A program made the position numbers and the translations under genes. The notes beneath the pieces are model-generated. The model was not told the DNA's origin and made no database searches. It saw nothing but the letters and a program-made list of their open reading frames with translations. 64,000 bases of DNA from Boesenbergia rotunda (lineage: Eukaryota; Streptophyta; Magnoliopsida; Zingiberales; Zingiberaceae): NCBI GenBank assembly GCA_024364735.1, contig JAGFNQ010000857.1, positions 552,608 to 616,607 of the forward strand, read 5' to 3'. Positions 11,072 through 20,671 of this stretch are shown in pieces. How positions within the stretch are numbered: the stretch's first letter is position 1; every line of letters starts with the position of its first letter.

Positions 11072-12666
11072 AAACCACTCCTATAGCATTGGTGATACAG
11101 CAAGATTAGAGGTTTCGGCACCCAAAATATCATCTCCTAGCTCAACCCTTTCTACTGATATAGAGTTATCAGAATTCTAAATATGGTAAGTCCATCAGTG
11201 AGTTTTGCTCAAAACTCACTGATATACCTAAACCACTCCTATAGCATTTGTGATACAGCAAGATTAGAGGTTTCGGCACCCAAAATCTCATCTCCTAGCT
11301 CAACCCTGTCTACTGATATAGAGTTTTCAGAATTCCAAATATGGTAGGCCCATCAGTGAGTTTTGCTCAAAACTCACTGATATACCTAAATCACTCCTAT
11401 AGCATTGGTGATACAGCAAGATTAGAGATTTCGGCACCCAAAATCTCATCTCCTAGCTCAAACCTGTCTACTGATATAGAGTTTTCAGAATTCCAAATAT
11501 GGTAGGTCCATCAGTGAGTTTTGCTCAAAACTCACTGATATACCTAAACCACTCCTATAGCATTGGTGATACAGCAAGATTAGAGGTTTCGGCACCCAAA
11601 ATCTCATCTCCTAGCTCAACCCTGTCTACTGATATAGAGTTTTCAGAATTCCAAATATGGCAGGTCCATCAGTGAGTTTTGCTCAAAACTCACTGATATA
11701 CCTAAACCACTTCTATAGCATTGGTGATACAGCAAGATTAGAGGTTTCGGCACCCAAAATCTCATCTCCTAGCTCAACCCTCTCTACTGATATAGAGTTT
11801 TCAGAATTCCAAATATGGTAGGTCCATCAGTGAGTTTTGCTCAAAACTCACTGATATACCTAAACCACTCCTATAGCATTGGTGATACAGCAAGATTAGA
11901 GGTTTCGGCACCCAAAATCTCATCTCCTAGCTCAACCCTGTCTACTGATATAGAGTTTTCAGAATTCCAAATATGGTAGGTCCATCAGTGAGTTTTGCTC
12001 AAAACTCACTGATATACCTATACCACTGCTATAACATTGGTGATACGGCAAGATTAGAGGTTTCGGCACCCAAAATCTCATCTCCTAGCTCAACCCTGTC
12101 TACTGATATAGAGTTTTCAGAATTCCAAATATGGTAGGTCCATCAGTGAGTTTTGCTCAAAACTCACTGATAAACCTAAACCACTCCTATAGCATTGGTG
12201 ATACAGCAAGATTAGAGGTTTCGGCACCCAAAATCTCATCTCCTAGCTCAACCCTGTCTACTGATATAGAGTTTTCAGAATTCCAAATATGGTAGGTCCA
12301 TCAGTGAGTTTTGCTCAAAACTCACTGATATACCTAAACCACTCCTATAGCATTGGTGATACTGCAAGATTAGATGTTTCGGCACCCAAAATCTCATCTC
12401 CTAGCTCAACCCTGTCTACTGATATAGAGTTTTCAGAATTCCAAATATGGTAGGTCCATCAGTGAGTTTTGCTCAAAACTCACTGATATACCTAAACCAC
12501 TGCTATAGCATTGGTGATACGGCAAGATTAGAGGTTTCGACACCCAAAATCTCATCTCCTAGCTCAACCCTGTCTACTGATTATGAGTTTTCAGAATTCC
12601 AAATATAGTAGGTCCATCAGTGAGTTTTGCTCAAAACTCACTGATATACCTAAACCACTCCTATAA
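11072..12666 (-). repeat. 158-bp tandem satellite, inverted block (10 units)
   Basis: The same unit is read on the opposite strand. The ctatag landmark recurs at 11081, 11239, 11397, 11555, 11713, 11871, 12029, 12187, 12345, 12503 and 12661, exactly 158 bp apart. The inversion point lies at about 11057-11071, inside a small rearranged junction. The 10:5 imbalance shows unequal expansion after the inverted structure formed. Confidence 0.95.
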
Positions 12667-13821
12667 CATTTTATTATTATGTAATTATATATTATACCTT
12701 TTTTTTAAAAAAGTTTTTATTATTTTTATATATTTAATGGAGGGCCTGAAGTCATTAGACTTCAGGCCCTCCTTGGGCCTGAAGTCTGATGACTTCAGGC
12801 CCTCCTTGGGCCTGAAGTCATCAGACTTCAGGCCCTCCTTAGGCCTGAAGTCGAATGACTTCAGGCCTAAGGGAAAATTTTTCATATAGAGGGCCTGAAG
12901 TCACTGATGACTTCAGGCCCTCACCAAAAAATTTTTATTTTAAAAATATTTTTTATATTTAATTATTATTTATTAAATTAATTATTTATAGGATCTGAAG
13001 TTATTTGACTTCAAACCCTCCTGGGATGACTTCAGGCCCTGCGTTTGAATCTAAAATTAAGTGTTTTGATAGGTTTTTTTATATATTAATATATTTTTTA
13101 AATAGAAAAAAAATTTGAGTTCACGTCGGGCCTGAATCAAAAGATTTCAGGCCCAACGTGGGCCTGAAATAAAAAATTTCAGGCCCACGCTGGGCCTGAA
13201 ATAAAAAATTTCAGGCCTACGCTGGGCCTGAAATAAAAATATTTCAGGCCCAGCGTGGGCCTGAAATAAAAATATTTCAGGCCCAGCGTGGGCCTGAAAG
13301 CTACCACGGTCAGTTTTTTCAAAACATATGTATACATTAATATATTTATTAAATATTATTTAATATATTAATTTCTATTAATCAAATATAAAATCATTTA
13401 TTTATATTTTTAAATCCAACAGTTTGTTTCCAAAAACTTTTTATACATTAACATATTTATTAAATATTATTTAATATATTAATTTCTATTAATAAAAATA
13501 AAAATTATTTATTTATATTTTTAAATCACGTTCGATGAGAAATTTTTAAAGTGAAATATTTTTTTAATTTTTACCTTACGTTTTTTAATTTAGCGCCGAT
13601 TCCATTAGATATTATTTTAAAATAAAAGTCAGTAATTAAGTCACGTTGCATGTGCTGACGTCACAGAATTTATTACTGAGAGAGAAAGAGAAAGGCAATA
13701 GATAACATGAGGGATATAAGAGGAAGTTCACTGTAATGAGTGCGCCCTTTGGTGAAAATAAAACCATGGTGCGCCCGTTGGTAATTACCGATTGTTGCGT
13801 ACGCCTTTTGGTAAATTGCCG
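12667..13821 (-). repeat. Right TIR of the nested MULE
   Basis: It mirrors 9066-10220, including both 33-bp palindrome arrays, and ends ...ggtaaattgccg directly before the right target-site copy. Confidence 0.92.
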
Positions 13822-13830
13822 AATATTTTT
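13822..13830. repeat. Right 9-bp target-site duplication of the nested MULE
   Basis: It is identical to 9057-9065 (aatattttt). The transposase frame resumes directly after it on the minus strand. Confidence 0.93.
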
Positions 13831-14127
13831 TGCTTTAGATACTGTCTTACCATGTTTGGCACATCCAATAGAGAAATACTTTTGCTTCCCATCATCTCCA
13901 TTTTTCCCACCTAATTTGGAAATACCAAAACCAATATTTTGAGCATAAGATTTATAAAATGATCGAACCTCCTCTTCAGATGAAAAAGTCATTCCAATCT
14001 CAGGAATTTTGACTTCATTTAAACTAGATGAGTCATGCATAGGCTCATTGTTACTCGCTATCTCTTTTGAATCGTTGTTGCTTTGTTTTATAACACTTTC
14101 GTCACCTACATATAAGCACAATTCCAT

Positions 14128-14446
14128 GATATATTAATAACTTAGCTCAAGTCAATAAGAAAATTCAAACACATATGATACATTACATTTACATAACTTA
14201 GAGGACATTCGGCTTAGCATGCTAAATGGAAAGCTTAAGTCATTCAAAAAACCCTAATTCTCAACCCTAATCGAACCCAATATTAAAGACATTGAACAAT
14301 CTATACATACCAGATATCGGTGTTTGACAGTTTTCGATCGGATTGAAGGGAGATGGAAGGGAGAAGGGCTCCATCCTTCACGCCTCTTACGCTGTGATTT
14401 TTCGCTGTGATTGAAAAATCAAACACATGTGATTTTACGCTGTGAT
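14128..14446 (-). other. 5' flank of the transposase gene inside the MULE
   Basis: No coding signal is seen. It should hold the transposase 5' UTR and perhaps a splice acceptor for the TIR-derived leader. Confidence 0.4.
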
Positions 14447-15509
14447 TGAAAACGACTTTAGATCTAACTTTGTAGTGTGTGTAAATAACTAAATAAGCAT
14501 TGACAATGGATGAAAAAAATAATTAACTATGAAGCGGTCACTTGAAGTATCCAAAACAGAACAAATTTCTCAATTAAGAATTGAGAGAAGCTTTTTTTTC
14601 TTCAGGATGAAATATTGAAGGAGATGATGAAGATCGTATTTCAAGATAAGATCTAGATAATCTAAAGAAGATTCTTGAACGGGCTAATGGAACTAAGGGA
14701 GATCTTATAATGTCAACAGGTTTACAGTTTAGTCAAGCCACGCAATAACAAAAGATGGTTGTTTATGACCCGAGTAAACTGTATAATTATCATCTTCACA
14801 GTCGGTTACAATGAGACACTGACTAGTCCCAAGGGATGATTCATGACAAAAAAAGTAATCCTCTATATTAACAGCATCATTCTCTGGAAGAAAAAAAAAA
14901 TGAAAGCTAAACAGGAAAGAGACTAAATGCCCCTTGGCCGCAGTTCAAGGGGCGGTGAGAAAAATCGCAGTTCAAGAAGAAAACACGTCGGGAGAAAAAT
15001 CACACCCAGAGTAGGCAACAACTTTACCTTGGTTTTGCTTGTTAGCTTGGCTTTCGTTGGCGGTGGGAGGAAGGAGCTGACGAAGCTTTGCTTTCGTTGG
15101 CACTGAGGAATGAAGGTCTTTGGCGCTGAGGAAGGATTTCTTGGCTGCGTCGAAGGGGAAAAGGAACCTGCTTTAGTCTGCTTCGAAGGGGAAAGGAGAA
15201 GGGATTTCTTGGCTCTGGGAGGAAGGAATGAAGGATCTTCGCTGAGGAATGAAGGTCTTTGGCGCTGAGGAAGGATTTCTTGGCTGCGTCGAAGGGGAAA
15301 AGGAACCTAGGGCGGCGTCGGGAGGAATGAGAGAAGCGAACCTAGGGCTTTTGGCTTCGAAGGGGAAAAGGAAATAAAGAGAAAGCGGGAGAAAAGTTTT
15401 TGGCTTTTTTCGCTCGGAGAGAGAAAGCCAGCTTGGCTTTGTACACGTCGGCGCCAGCGAATTCGCAGTCGCGTTTCGCTACTCAGTTTCGCTGCCTCTA
15501 TCATTTCTC
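14447..15509 (-). repeat. Right terminal inverted repeat of the outer MULE
   Basis: This is the reverse complement of 2681-3804, slightly shorter. It carries the same CCAAG|GTAAAG donor motif on the minus strand (junction 15028/15027), so it can supply the transposase transcript with the same leader as the GRF transcript. Confidence 0.9.
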
Positions 15510-15563
15510 TAAATATATATTATAATATATTATATATATATTAAGATTTAAGAGATCGATTCA

Positions 15564-15600
<37 letters not shown>

Positions 15601-15650
15601 TATTATGTATATATAATATATTATGTATATATTAAGACTTAAGAGATCCA
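15510..15650. repeat. (TA)n-rich low-complexity DNA
   Basis: Alternating TA tracts with two copies of an attaag(a/t)(t/c)ttaagagatc(g/c)attcag motif flank the outer MULE. Confidence 0.8.
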
Positions 15651-15689
15651 TTCAGTCTGAAGCCCGAACCCTAAGTCCTAACCTCCGGC

Positions 15690-15925
15690 TGCGGCGCCTC
15701 CCTCTGTCATGACTCTCGCCTGCGGCGCCTCCTCTCTCGCGTCTCTCGCTTGCGGCGCCTCCCTCTCTCGTGATTCCGAACCCTAACCTGCGGCGCCTCC
15801 CTCTGTCGCGACTCTCGCCTGCGGCGCCTCCTCTCTCGCGTCTCTCGCTTGCGGCGCCTCCCTCTCTCGCGATTCCGAACCCTAACCTGCGGCGCCTCCC
15901 TCTCTCGCGTCTCTCGCCTGCGGAA
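15690..15925. repeat. GC-rich tandem repeat, TGCGGCGCCTCC(C/T)CTCTCGCG type
   Basis: About eight copies of a ~27-bp unit are joined by ctcgcc or gattccgaaccctaacc. It resembles a repeated GC-rich 5' leader placed upstream of the malic-enzyme exon fragment. The Arg/Pro-rich ORFs here only read the repeat. Confidence 0.8.
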
Positions 15926-16026
15926 CCTGCCCCTGCGCCGATCCCTCCCTCCTCGTTGCCGCCTGTGCCGAGCTGCCTTCACAGGTTCAGGATACTGCTT
16001 TCCCTTTGAAACTTATTTTGGTTCAG

Positions 16027-16134
16027 GATACTGCTTTTCCTTTAACTGAAGGAGATCGCCTTGGGCTTCGTGGTCTTCTTCCTCCTCGTGTTATATCATT
16101 TGAGCAACAACATCAGCGTTTTAGTGAGTCAAAG
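16027..16134 (+). pseudogene. NAD-dependent malic enzyme exon fragment
   Basis: Directly after a cag acceptor-like site the frame reads DTAFPLTEGDRLGLRGLLPP and continues RVISFEQQHQRF. This matches the conserved N-terminal exon of plant mitochondrial NAD-malic enzyme (family pattern ...FPLTERDRLGLRGLLPPRV.SFEQQ...). A Met normally following RF is absent, and no further malic-enzyme exons appear downstream in what I read. The start (ggttcaggatactgcttt) is duplicated 37 bases upstream at about 15984, so the fragment was partly duplicated. It looks like a captured or dead exon, not a working gene. NADP-malic enzyme is less likely but not excluded. Confidence 0.75.
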
Positions 16135-16740
16135 GAATCTTTTGTAGTCTGGGAATTTTCAATTATGTGGAGATTTTGTTGTTGATTATACATGTATTTC
16201 TGCACATAACAGTTTTTTTACTTTACATTTTATATAGCTTATTTTGGTTGCCTAAATTGTGTAAACATACTTTGTCAGGCCATTGCATACCTTCTGCATC
16301 AGAAGTTTCCTGATTAAAACTATTGCTCATTTGTTTGTTTACCTAATCATGTGTGTTTAGGTAAACTTCATGAGGCTAATAAGGTGAATTCTGTTGAACT
16401 AAATGAAGCCTAACACCTTTTATTATGCACTTACAATGTTCATGTATGGAACGAGTTACTTATGAAATATATTATGCAACATTTCTTTTATAAAATATTT
16501 TGCAGCAAGTTTTCTATAGTAAGTTTCTTTTATAAAATATTCATGATGTATCAATTCCTTTTCTTCCGTGGATTTTGTATTCTTCATTTCAATCTTTGAC
16601 TTTTATAATCATATGGGTATTTTTGGCTCCACTTTGTTTAGTTCTCTAGCTTACTAATGTCTGCTAGGTTGCAGGTGTTTTTTTTTGTTTTCTCTTAATA
16701 TATATTTCCCTTTTGTTTCTAATTTTAGAAAATATATAAA
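16135..16740. other. Gene-free AT-rich DNA after the malic-enzyme fragment
   Basis: This may be degraded intron sequence of the captured fragment. No further exon is recognised. Confidence 0.4.
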
Positions 16741-16774
16741 ATTTTAGGTACAATTTTAGGACACTAATAAATAT

Positions 16775-17087
16775 GCTTAACGAGCTCGATTATGTGCTTA
16801 ACGAGCTCGAACTCGAGCTTGATTATGTGCCTAACGAGCTCGAACTCGAGCTCGATTAATCTTAACGAGCCAATCTCGAACTAAGCTCGTTTGACTTTAA
16901 AACGAGCTATTTTCGAGCCGAGCTCGAGCCTTTCACGAACTCTTTAATTTTATTAAGAATCGAACTCGAGCTTAAGAATTAAAGCTCGAATCGAACTCGA
17001 GCCGAATTCGAGCTTAGGGAAAAGCTAATCGAGCCGAACTCGAGCCTCATACTGTTCGGCTCGGCTCGGCTCGATTGCACCCCAATG
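16775..17087. mobile_element. CGAGCTCGAACTCGAGC-rich hAT-like terminus
   Basis: Repeated aacgagctcgaactcgagc motifs end in gttcggctcggctcggctcgattgcacccc. In reverse complement this reads GGGGTGCAATCGAGCCGAGCC, which resembles termini of non-autonomous hAT elements in plants. The opposite end and a target-site duplication were not found, so the element is partial or its left border unresolved. Confidence 0.5.
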
Positions 17088-18107
17088 GTAAGTTTGTACT
17101 ATTAGTGTTAAATGTTCATTGATAGTGCTTCATGCAATACTTGAGCCATCCATAGAAAGATTCTTGTATCTTACGATCTTAGGAGATTCTCTCACTACGT
17201 AATACATGTCAGATGACAACTTAGCTTTCACAAGGTAAATGGACGTTGGATTAGAAGAATTATATTCACAGTTTCACTTGCATTGTTTAAAGTCTTAAAT
17301 ATATGCAAAATAGCATATGAACAACTGTCTTTTAAAACAACTAGACGACAGCCCACGCGCATGAGACGTGAAATGGGAGAGTATTTTAACAAGATTTTGC
17401 AAGTATTTTTTTTCATATTTATATATAATTTTTGAACTCGACATGAAACAATATTGCCAAGTTGTGGCAGTCAGTCTTGAGGCCCAAGTAGATGGTATGA
17501 AGGAAATTCTTCATCAGTAACAAATTGCGATCTTGTTTGCTGATTTGGAGGTTGTTGATTTGTGACAGTTGGTTTCTATGGAAAGCTTCAAGAGGTAAGA
17601 TGGAAAATTTGAGTAACCTTAGAATTTAGGAGGTGAAGTTAAAAATTGAAAAAGTGGTAAAATGAAAAAAAAAATTGGTAAACTTTAGGGGGACAAAGTG
17701 GAAAATCAGAATTTTGGGCGTTAAAATAAAATATTCAAATTTGAAATTAAGATTCTAAAAAAAAATAGTATTTCCTCCATGTGAGGCACTATGGAGAACA
17801 CACCTTGAGAGCGTTTATAATTCACAATAAATAATCTTCTATAAAGAATGAAAACTAATTTAACGTAATAATCATTAGAACATAAGTATTTATTTATTAT
17901 ATATATATCATGGAAAATATTGCAAAAACTAAAATAAATGGTGGTCATCCCCATGACTTGCCACGTTTTGCATAGCGGATAGCTCAATCGCCGCATAGAT
18001 CACACGTGTCATCGCATGAGTTTTAATTATTGATATACCTGAGGAGATCTGCTCGGTATATGCCCCACACGGACGTAACTCTTCATAAGTACCAGACCGA
18101 ATCTTCT
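17088..18107. other. Gene-free AT-rich DNA
   Basis: No convincing gene or repeat structure was recognised in this stretch. Confidence 0.5.
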
Positions 18108-18462
18108 GTACCGGGATCTCCCCTGTATCCGTATACCAATTCACCGGCGATCGTCGGCGAGTCGTCCGATTGACGATCGGATACCACCAATAATTTTTTA
18201 TCGTCGTTCCGAATAAGATGATATCCTCGGAGAACGGTGAACCCGTCGGAATCGTCGCATCAGACGTCTCGTCGGATTCGACGGTGAATACGGTAACATC
18301 ACAATTGCGGCGATATCCGACGGGTTCACCGTTCTCCGAGGATATCATCTTATTCGGAACGACGATCAAAAATTATTGGTGGTGTCCGATCGTCGATCGG
18401 ACGACTCGTCGATGATCGCCGACGAGTTAGTATACGAACACAGGGGAGATTCCGGTACATAG
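18108..18462. repeat. Inverted duplication with ~140-bp arms and ~65-bp loop
   Basis: The left arm (about 18108-18252) and right arm (about 18318-18462) are reverse complements with scattered mismatches and small indels. The best-matched core is the ~55 bases around ttccgaataagatgatatcctcgg. Both strands encode the same peptide core (GSPFSEDIILFGTTIKNYWW), so a coding-like sequence seems to have been duplicated head-to-head. A minus-strand ORF of 146 codons (18369-17929) runs through the left arm and beyond; I do not recognise it. It may be a MITE, or an inverted gene-fragment duplication of the kind proposed to found young MIRNA loci. Confidence 0.75.
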
Positions 18463-18888
18463 GATCCGGTCAGCATAAGTACGCACTTAAACTATCTGTT
18501 GAATACTCACATTGAAAACATTTCAACATCGATCCCCACCAAACAGCCATTGTTTGTGACCGCCTCCAACAGACCAGACGGTAGTGGGTGGGCTTGGGGG
18601 TGGATTTTTGGCAATCTTGACGTTGTCACCTCTGCTACCCAACACAGCTCCGCCGGTTGAGCCAGTCACAAGATGATGTGGCAGCCCACGTGGGCACAAA
18701 CGCCTCCAACTATAGAAGAGCAGGTGAAGTTTGAATCGGTGCACTCTCTCGCTGTTCGCACACACGCAGGTGCTCTCTCTCTCTCTCTTCTCATCCCTCA
18801 GCTAGTCCTGATTTGACTGTCAGAGGGGTCACGCCGGCGCTTGCTGATGCTTGTTGACGAGTAGCTCGGATGGAAGGGAGTAAAGACT
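18463..18888. other. Gene-free DNA
   Basis: Moderately GC-rich with a short (CT)n run near 18772-18790. No gene recognised. Confidence 0.4.
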
Positions 18889-19122
18889 CTACCGGCAGGA
18901 ACTAATTGATAAAAGATGATTTATTTATTTTTAACATTTTTATTAATTTATTATAAAATTAATATGGAAAAAATAAATCATGAAAATTACTAGTTCGGAT
19001 GCTATAGCTAATGTGTAGGAAGGACGAATATATTAACTTTATTAAATTTGACCTCCAAATTTTAATATGATAATATCCACGTATTAATCATCAATCCATC
19101 CTATGAGAACGTCTACTGGTAA
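18889..19122. mobile_element. Small MITE-like repeat, older copy
   Basis: The internal sequence (gttactag..gatgctgtggcta, gacctcaaat, gataatatccata, ccatc-c-gagaa) matches 29974-30194. The ends are weakly inverted (accggcaggaac versus accagtagacg). Family unknown. Confidence 0.5.
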
Positions 19123-19700
19123 GAACTCACTCGGGCGGCAGGAGGAGCCGCAACATCATCAATTATGTTTATATAATTTTGTGTATTGCATAATTTGTGA
19201 GTTTATGAACCTTTGATGCATTTTTTGTATTTAGTTTGTGATCATGAGATAGCTCTAGAGGCAGCCGGAATAAAATTTGGTACACTAATCGAGTGCTCAA
19301 AATTATGCCTTTGCAAAATAGATTTCCAGTAGAATTTAAGCAATGGGTATACAGGTTTGAAATGCCACCTTCTGTACGTTTTGTAGTTGGAGTTTAGAGT
19401 CTCTTAAACTTATTCTACATTCAACCAAGTTGTCGGCATGTGAAATACACAGTTTTGAGTCAACTAATGTGAATATTCTTAGAAGCAACTACTGCCTAAA
19501 CATCGTACAACATCTCTTGCATTGTCGCTCAGTTTATAAAGCTCTAACATTCACCATGTTACTTTGGGCGACAGTTATATTTTTATCTTCTTTAGTGATA
19601 TTTTTCAGCAATGCCTTTGGTAATTTGTACTGCAATACCTGTTATCGTAATCTATCAATTGCCAATTGCAAGTTTAACATCACTAAGCAATATTGGTGTG
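19123..19700. other. Possible degraded 5' part of the mPGES-2-like gene
   Basis: No clear homologous exon could be read here, although the following segment is the gene's C-terminal end. An ORF at 19430-19738 overlaps it in a different frame and is not convincing. Confidence 0.3.
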
Positions 19701-20152
19701 GCACCAGGAAATTTCACTACTACAGAGAGACTCTGTGAAATAAATATGCTGGAGCAGCAATCATGTACGTAGTGTCCAAGAAACTCAAGAAGAAATATCG
19801 CATTACAGATGAACGTGCCTCATTCTATGAAGCTGCAGAAACATGGACCACAGCTCTTAATGGCAGAGAGTTTCTAGGTACGTAGGCGTAAAGCATTCAA
19901 GTTATCTTGAAATGAAAAAATAAATAAATCTTTATTCTTCTGATTAGATTCATTCCCTACTGAAATCCATTATTTCCACCAGGTGGATCAAGGCCGAACT
20001 CGGCAGACCTCGCTGTTTTTGGCGTTCTGATGAGGACAATTAGGCACCTAAAATCCGGCAAAGATATGGTGGAGAACACTAACATCGGCGACTGGTATCA
20101 TTGAAAACACTGTTGGAGGGTCAGCAAGGTCCAAGGATAGCATTTTGATGTG
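19701..20152 (+). pseudogene. Prostaglandin E synthase 2-like (GST-fold) gene, 3' fragment
   Basis: The reading is APGNFTTTERL, a frameshift near 19735, then KYAGAAIMYVVSKKLKKKY and ITDERASFYEAAETW to ALNGREFLG. A GT...AG intron (19878-19982) is followed by GGSRPNSADLAVFGVL and continues to GDWYH, with a stop at 20102-20104. This is the C-terminal GST-like helical domain of membrane-associated PGE synthase 2-type proteins, which plants also have. A second shift at the stop leaves the expected tail (ENTVGGSAR...) out of frame to about 20152. Upstream exons are missing or unrecognisable. Two frame breaks and the missing N-terminus make this a pseudogene. In plants the physiological substrate of the family is uncertain. 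Confidence 0.82.
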
Positions 20153-20334
20153 CTAATATTTCAACTTGTACAGCGTTTTGTTGTGAAATTTTGAGTTTTC
20201 AAGTAAAACCTGTCGCAGATATTTGTTTCTATCAATTTTCTTTATTTTTCTTTGGAAAAAATAAAGTATTGACAGTTTGTCTATCTGTTTGACAGCTTTT
20301 AAAAATCTAATAATAAAATTTTTAAAATTATATA

Positions 20335-20660
20335 TATATAGGATATCCAGCGCACCGCAACCTTGTGCGCCTGTGCACGATTGGAACTGGATCTAATCTG
20401 GGCTATTGATGGTTAAACAGTATTTTTTTTAATTTTTAGTTTAAATTTAAGTCAATAAAAGTTTACCTTTTAAGTTCTGACATCTGAAGTTGGGTTATAA
20501 TATTCAAGATAAAAAAATTTAATGAAAAAACTTTAGATGCTCACGGGATAAAAAAACTTTAGGGGGGTTCTGACATCTTGAGTTGGGTTATAATGTTCAA
20601 GATAAATAAATTTTAACAAAAAATTTTAGATGCTTATGAGATATAATAACTGTAAATTAC
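20335..20660. repeat. Dispersed repeat family, copy 1
   Basis: It contains ctgggctattgatggttaaacagtatttttt, gtcaataaaagtttacc, gttgggttataatattcaagataaaaaa and gatgctcacgg. The same ordered blocks recur at about 22815-23085 and 23090-23372. An internal partial duplication is present (gacatcttgagttgggttataatgttc). Family not identified. Confidence 0.65.
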
Positions 20661-20671
20661 CTTTAAATCCC

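Larger units (their letters stand above)
9066..13821. mobile_element. Fold-back MULE with 1155-bp TIRs nested in the transposase gene
   Basis: The two ends are near-perfect reverse complements starting CGGCAATTTACCAAAAGGCG, flanked by identical 9-mers. A 9-bp duplication and long TIRs are typical of Mutator-like elements and also of fold-back elements. The element has no plausible gene of its own: ORFs inside only read through the repeats, and the same peptide motif (GLKSDDFRP-like) is read from both strands. The whole element is two opposed halves, each made of a TIR plus 158-bp satellite units, so a read-through transcript could fold into a hairpin of well over 1 kb. It must depend on a transposase supplied elsewhere. 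Few mismatches between its arms imply a young insertion. Confidence 0.93.
7194..14127 (-). pseudogene. FAR1/FHY3-type MULE transposase, split by a nested MULE
   Basis: The gene is in two pieces, 14127-13831 (N-terminus) and 9065-7194 (rest). The nested element and one target-site copy lie between them. Ignoring those gives one open frame of 723 codons including the stop, normal for FAR1-family proteins. The N-terminal piece has the start of the FAR1 DNA-binding domain (FYKSYAQNIGFGI, then a Cys-His region). The second piece continues it (NCKA..., LEHNH), then shows the MULE transposase core with FDTTY and ITDQ as candidate catalytic Asp motifs and RSESMN holding a candidate Glu. A SWIM zinc finger (CLCRLFEFRGILCRHV) and a basic C-terminus (RGRPPTKRKQSK) follow. 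As it stands no full-length protein can be made unless the 4.76-kb insert is spliced or excised. Otherwise I see no stop or frameshift, so the interruption is probably recent. It may be a transposase or a domesticated FAR1-like gene, but its place inside matching TIRs favours transposase. Confidence 0.88.
2681..15509. mobile_element. Autonomous-type FAR1 MULE with two convergent genes and 1.1-kb TIRs
   Basis: Bases 2681-3804 recur in reverse complement at 14447-15509. The termini start GAGAAATGATAGAGGCAGCG, a plausible Mutator-like end. The flanking 9-mers, ttaatttat (2672-2680) and taaatatat (15510-15518), agree at 7 of 9 positions, suggesting an aged 9-bp target-site duplication; AT richness makes this weak by itself. 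Inside lie a GRF zinc-finger gene (+, near the left TIR) and a FAR1-type transposase gene (-, near the right TIR). They converge, as mudrA and mudrB do in maize MuDR. A second MULE (9066-13821) interrupts the transposase. Without it the element would be about 8.06 kb. The family call rests on the transposase domains and the TIRs. Confidence 0.85.

Noticed and set aside
10221..12666. Regularly spaced 158-bp repeats as a CRISPR-like array
   Set aside because: There are no unique spacers; the whole 158-bp unit is repeated, and the context is a plant transposon.
2672..15518. Exact 9-bp target-site duplication of the outer MULE
   Set aside because: The two flanking 9-mers match at only 7 of 9 positions in AT-rich DNA, so I claim it only as probable.
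15707..16049. Arg/Pro-rich ORFs on both strands
   Set aside because: They only reflect the GC-rich tandem repeat.
17929..18369. 146-codon minus-strand ORF as a gene
   Set aside because: It overlaps the inverted duplication and has no recognised domain; kept only as part of that repeat.
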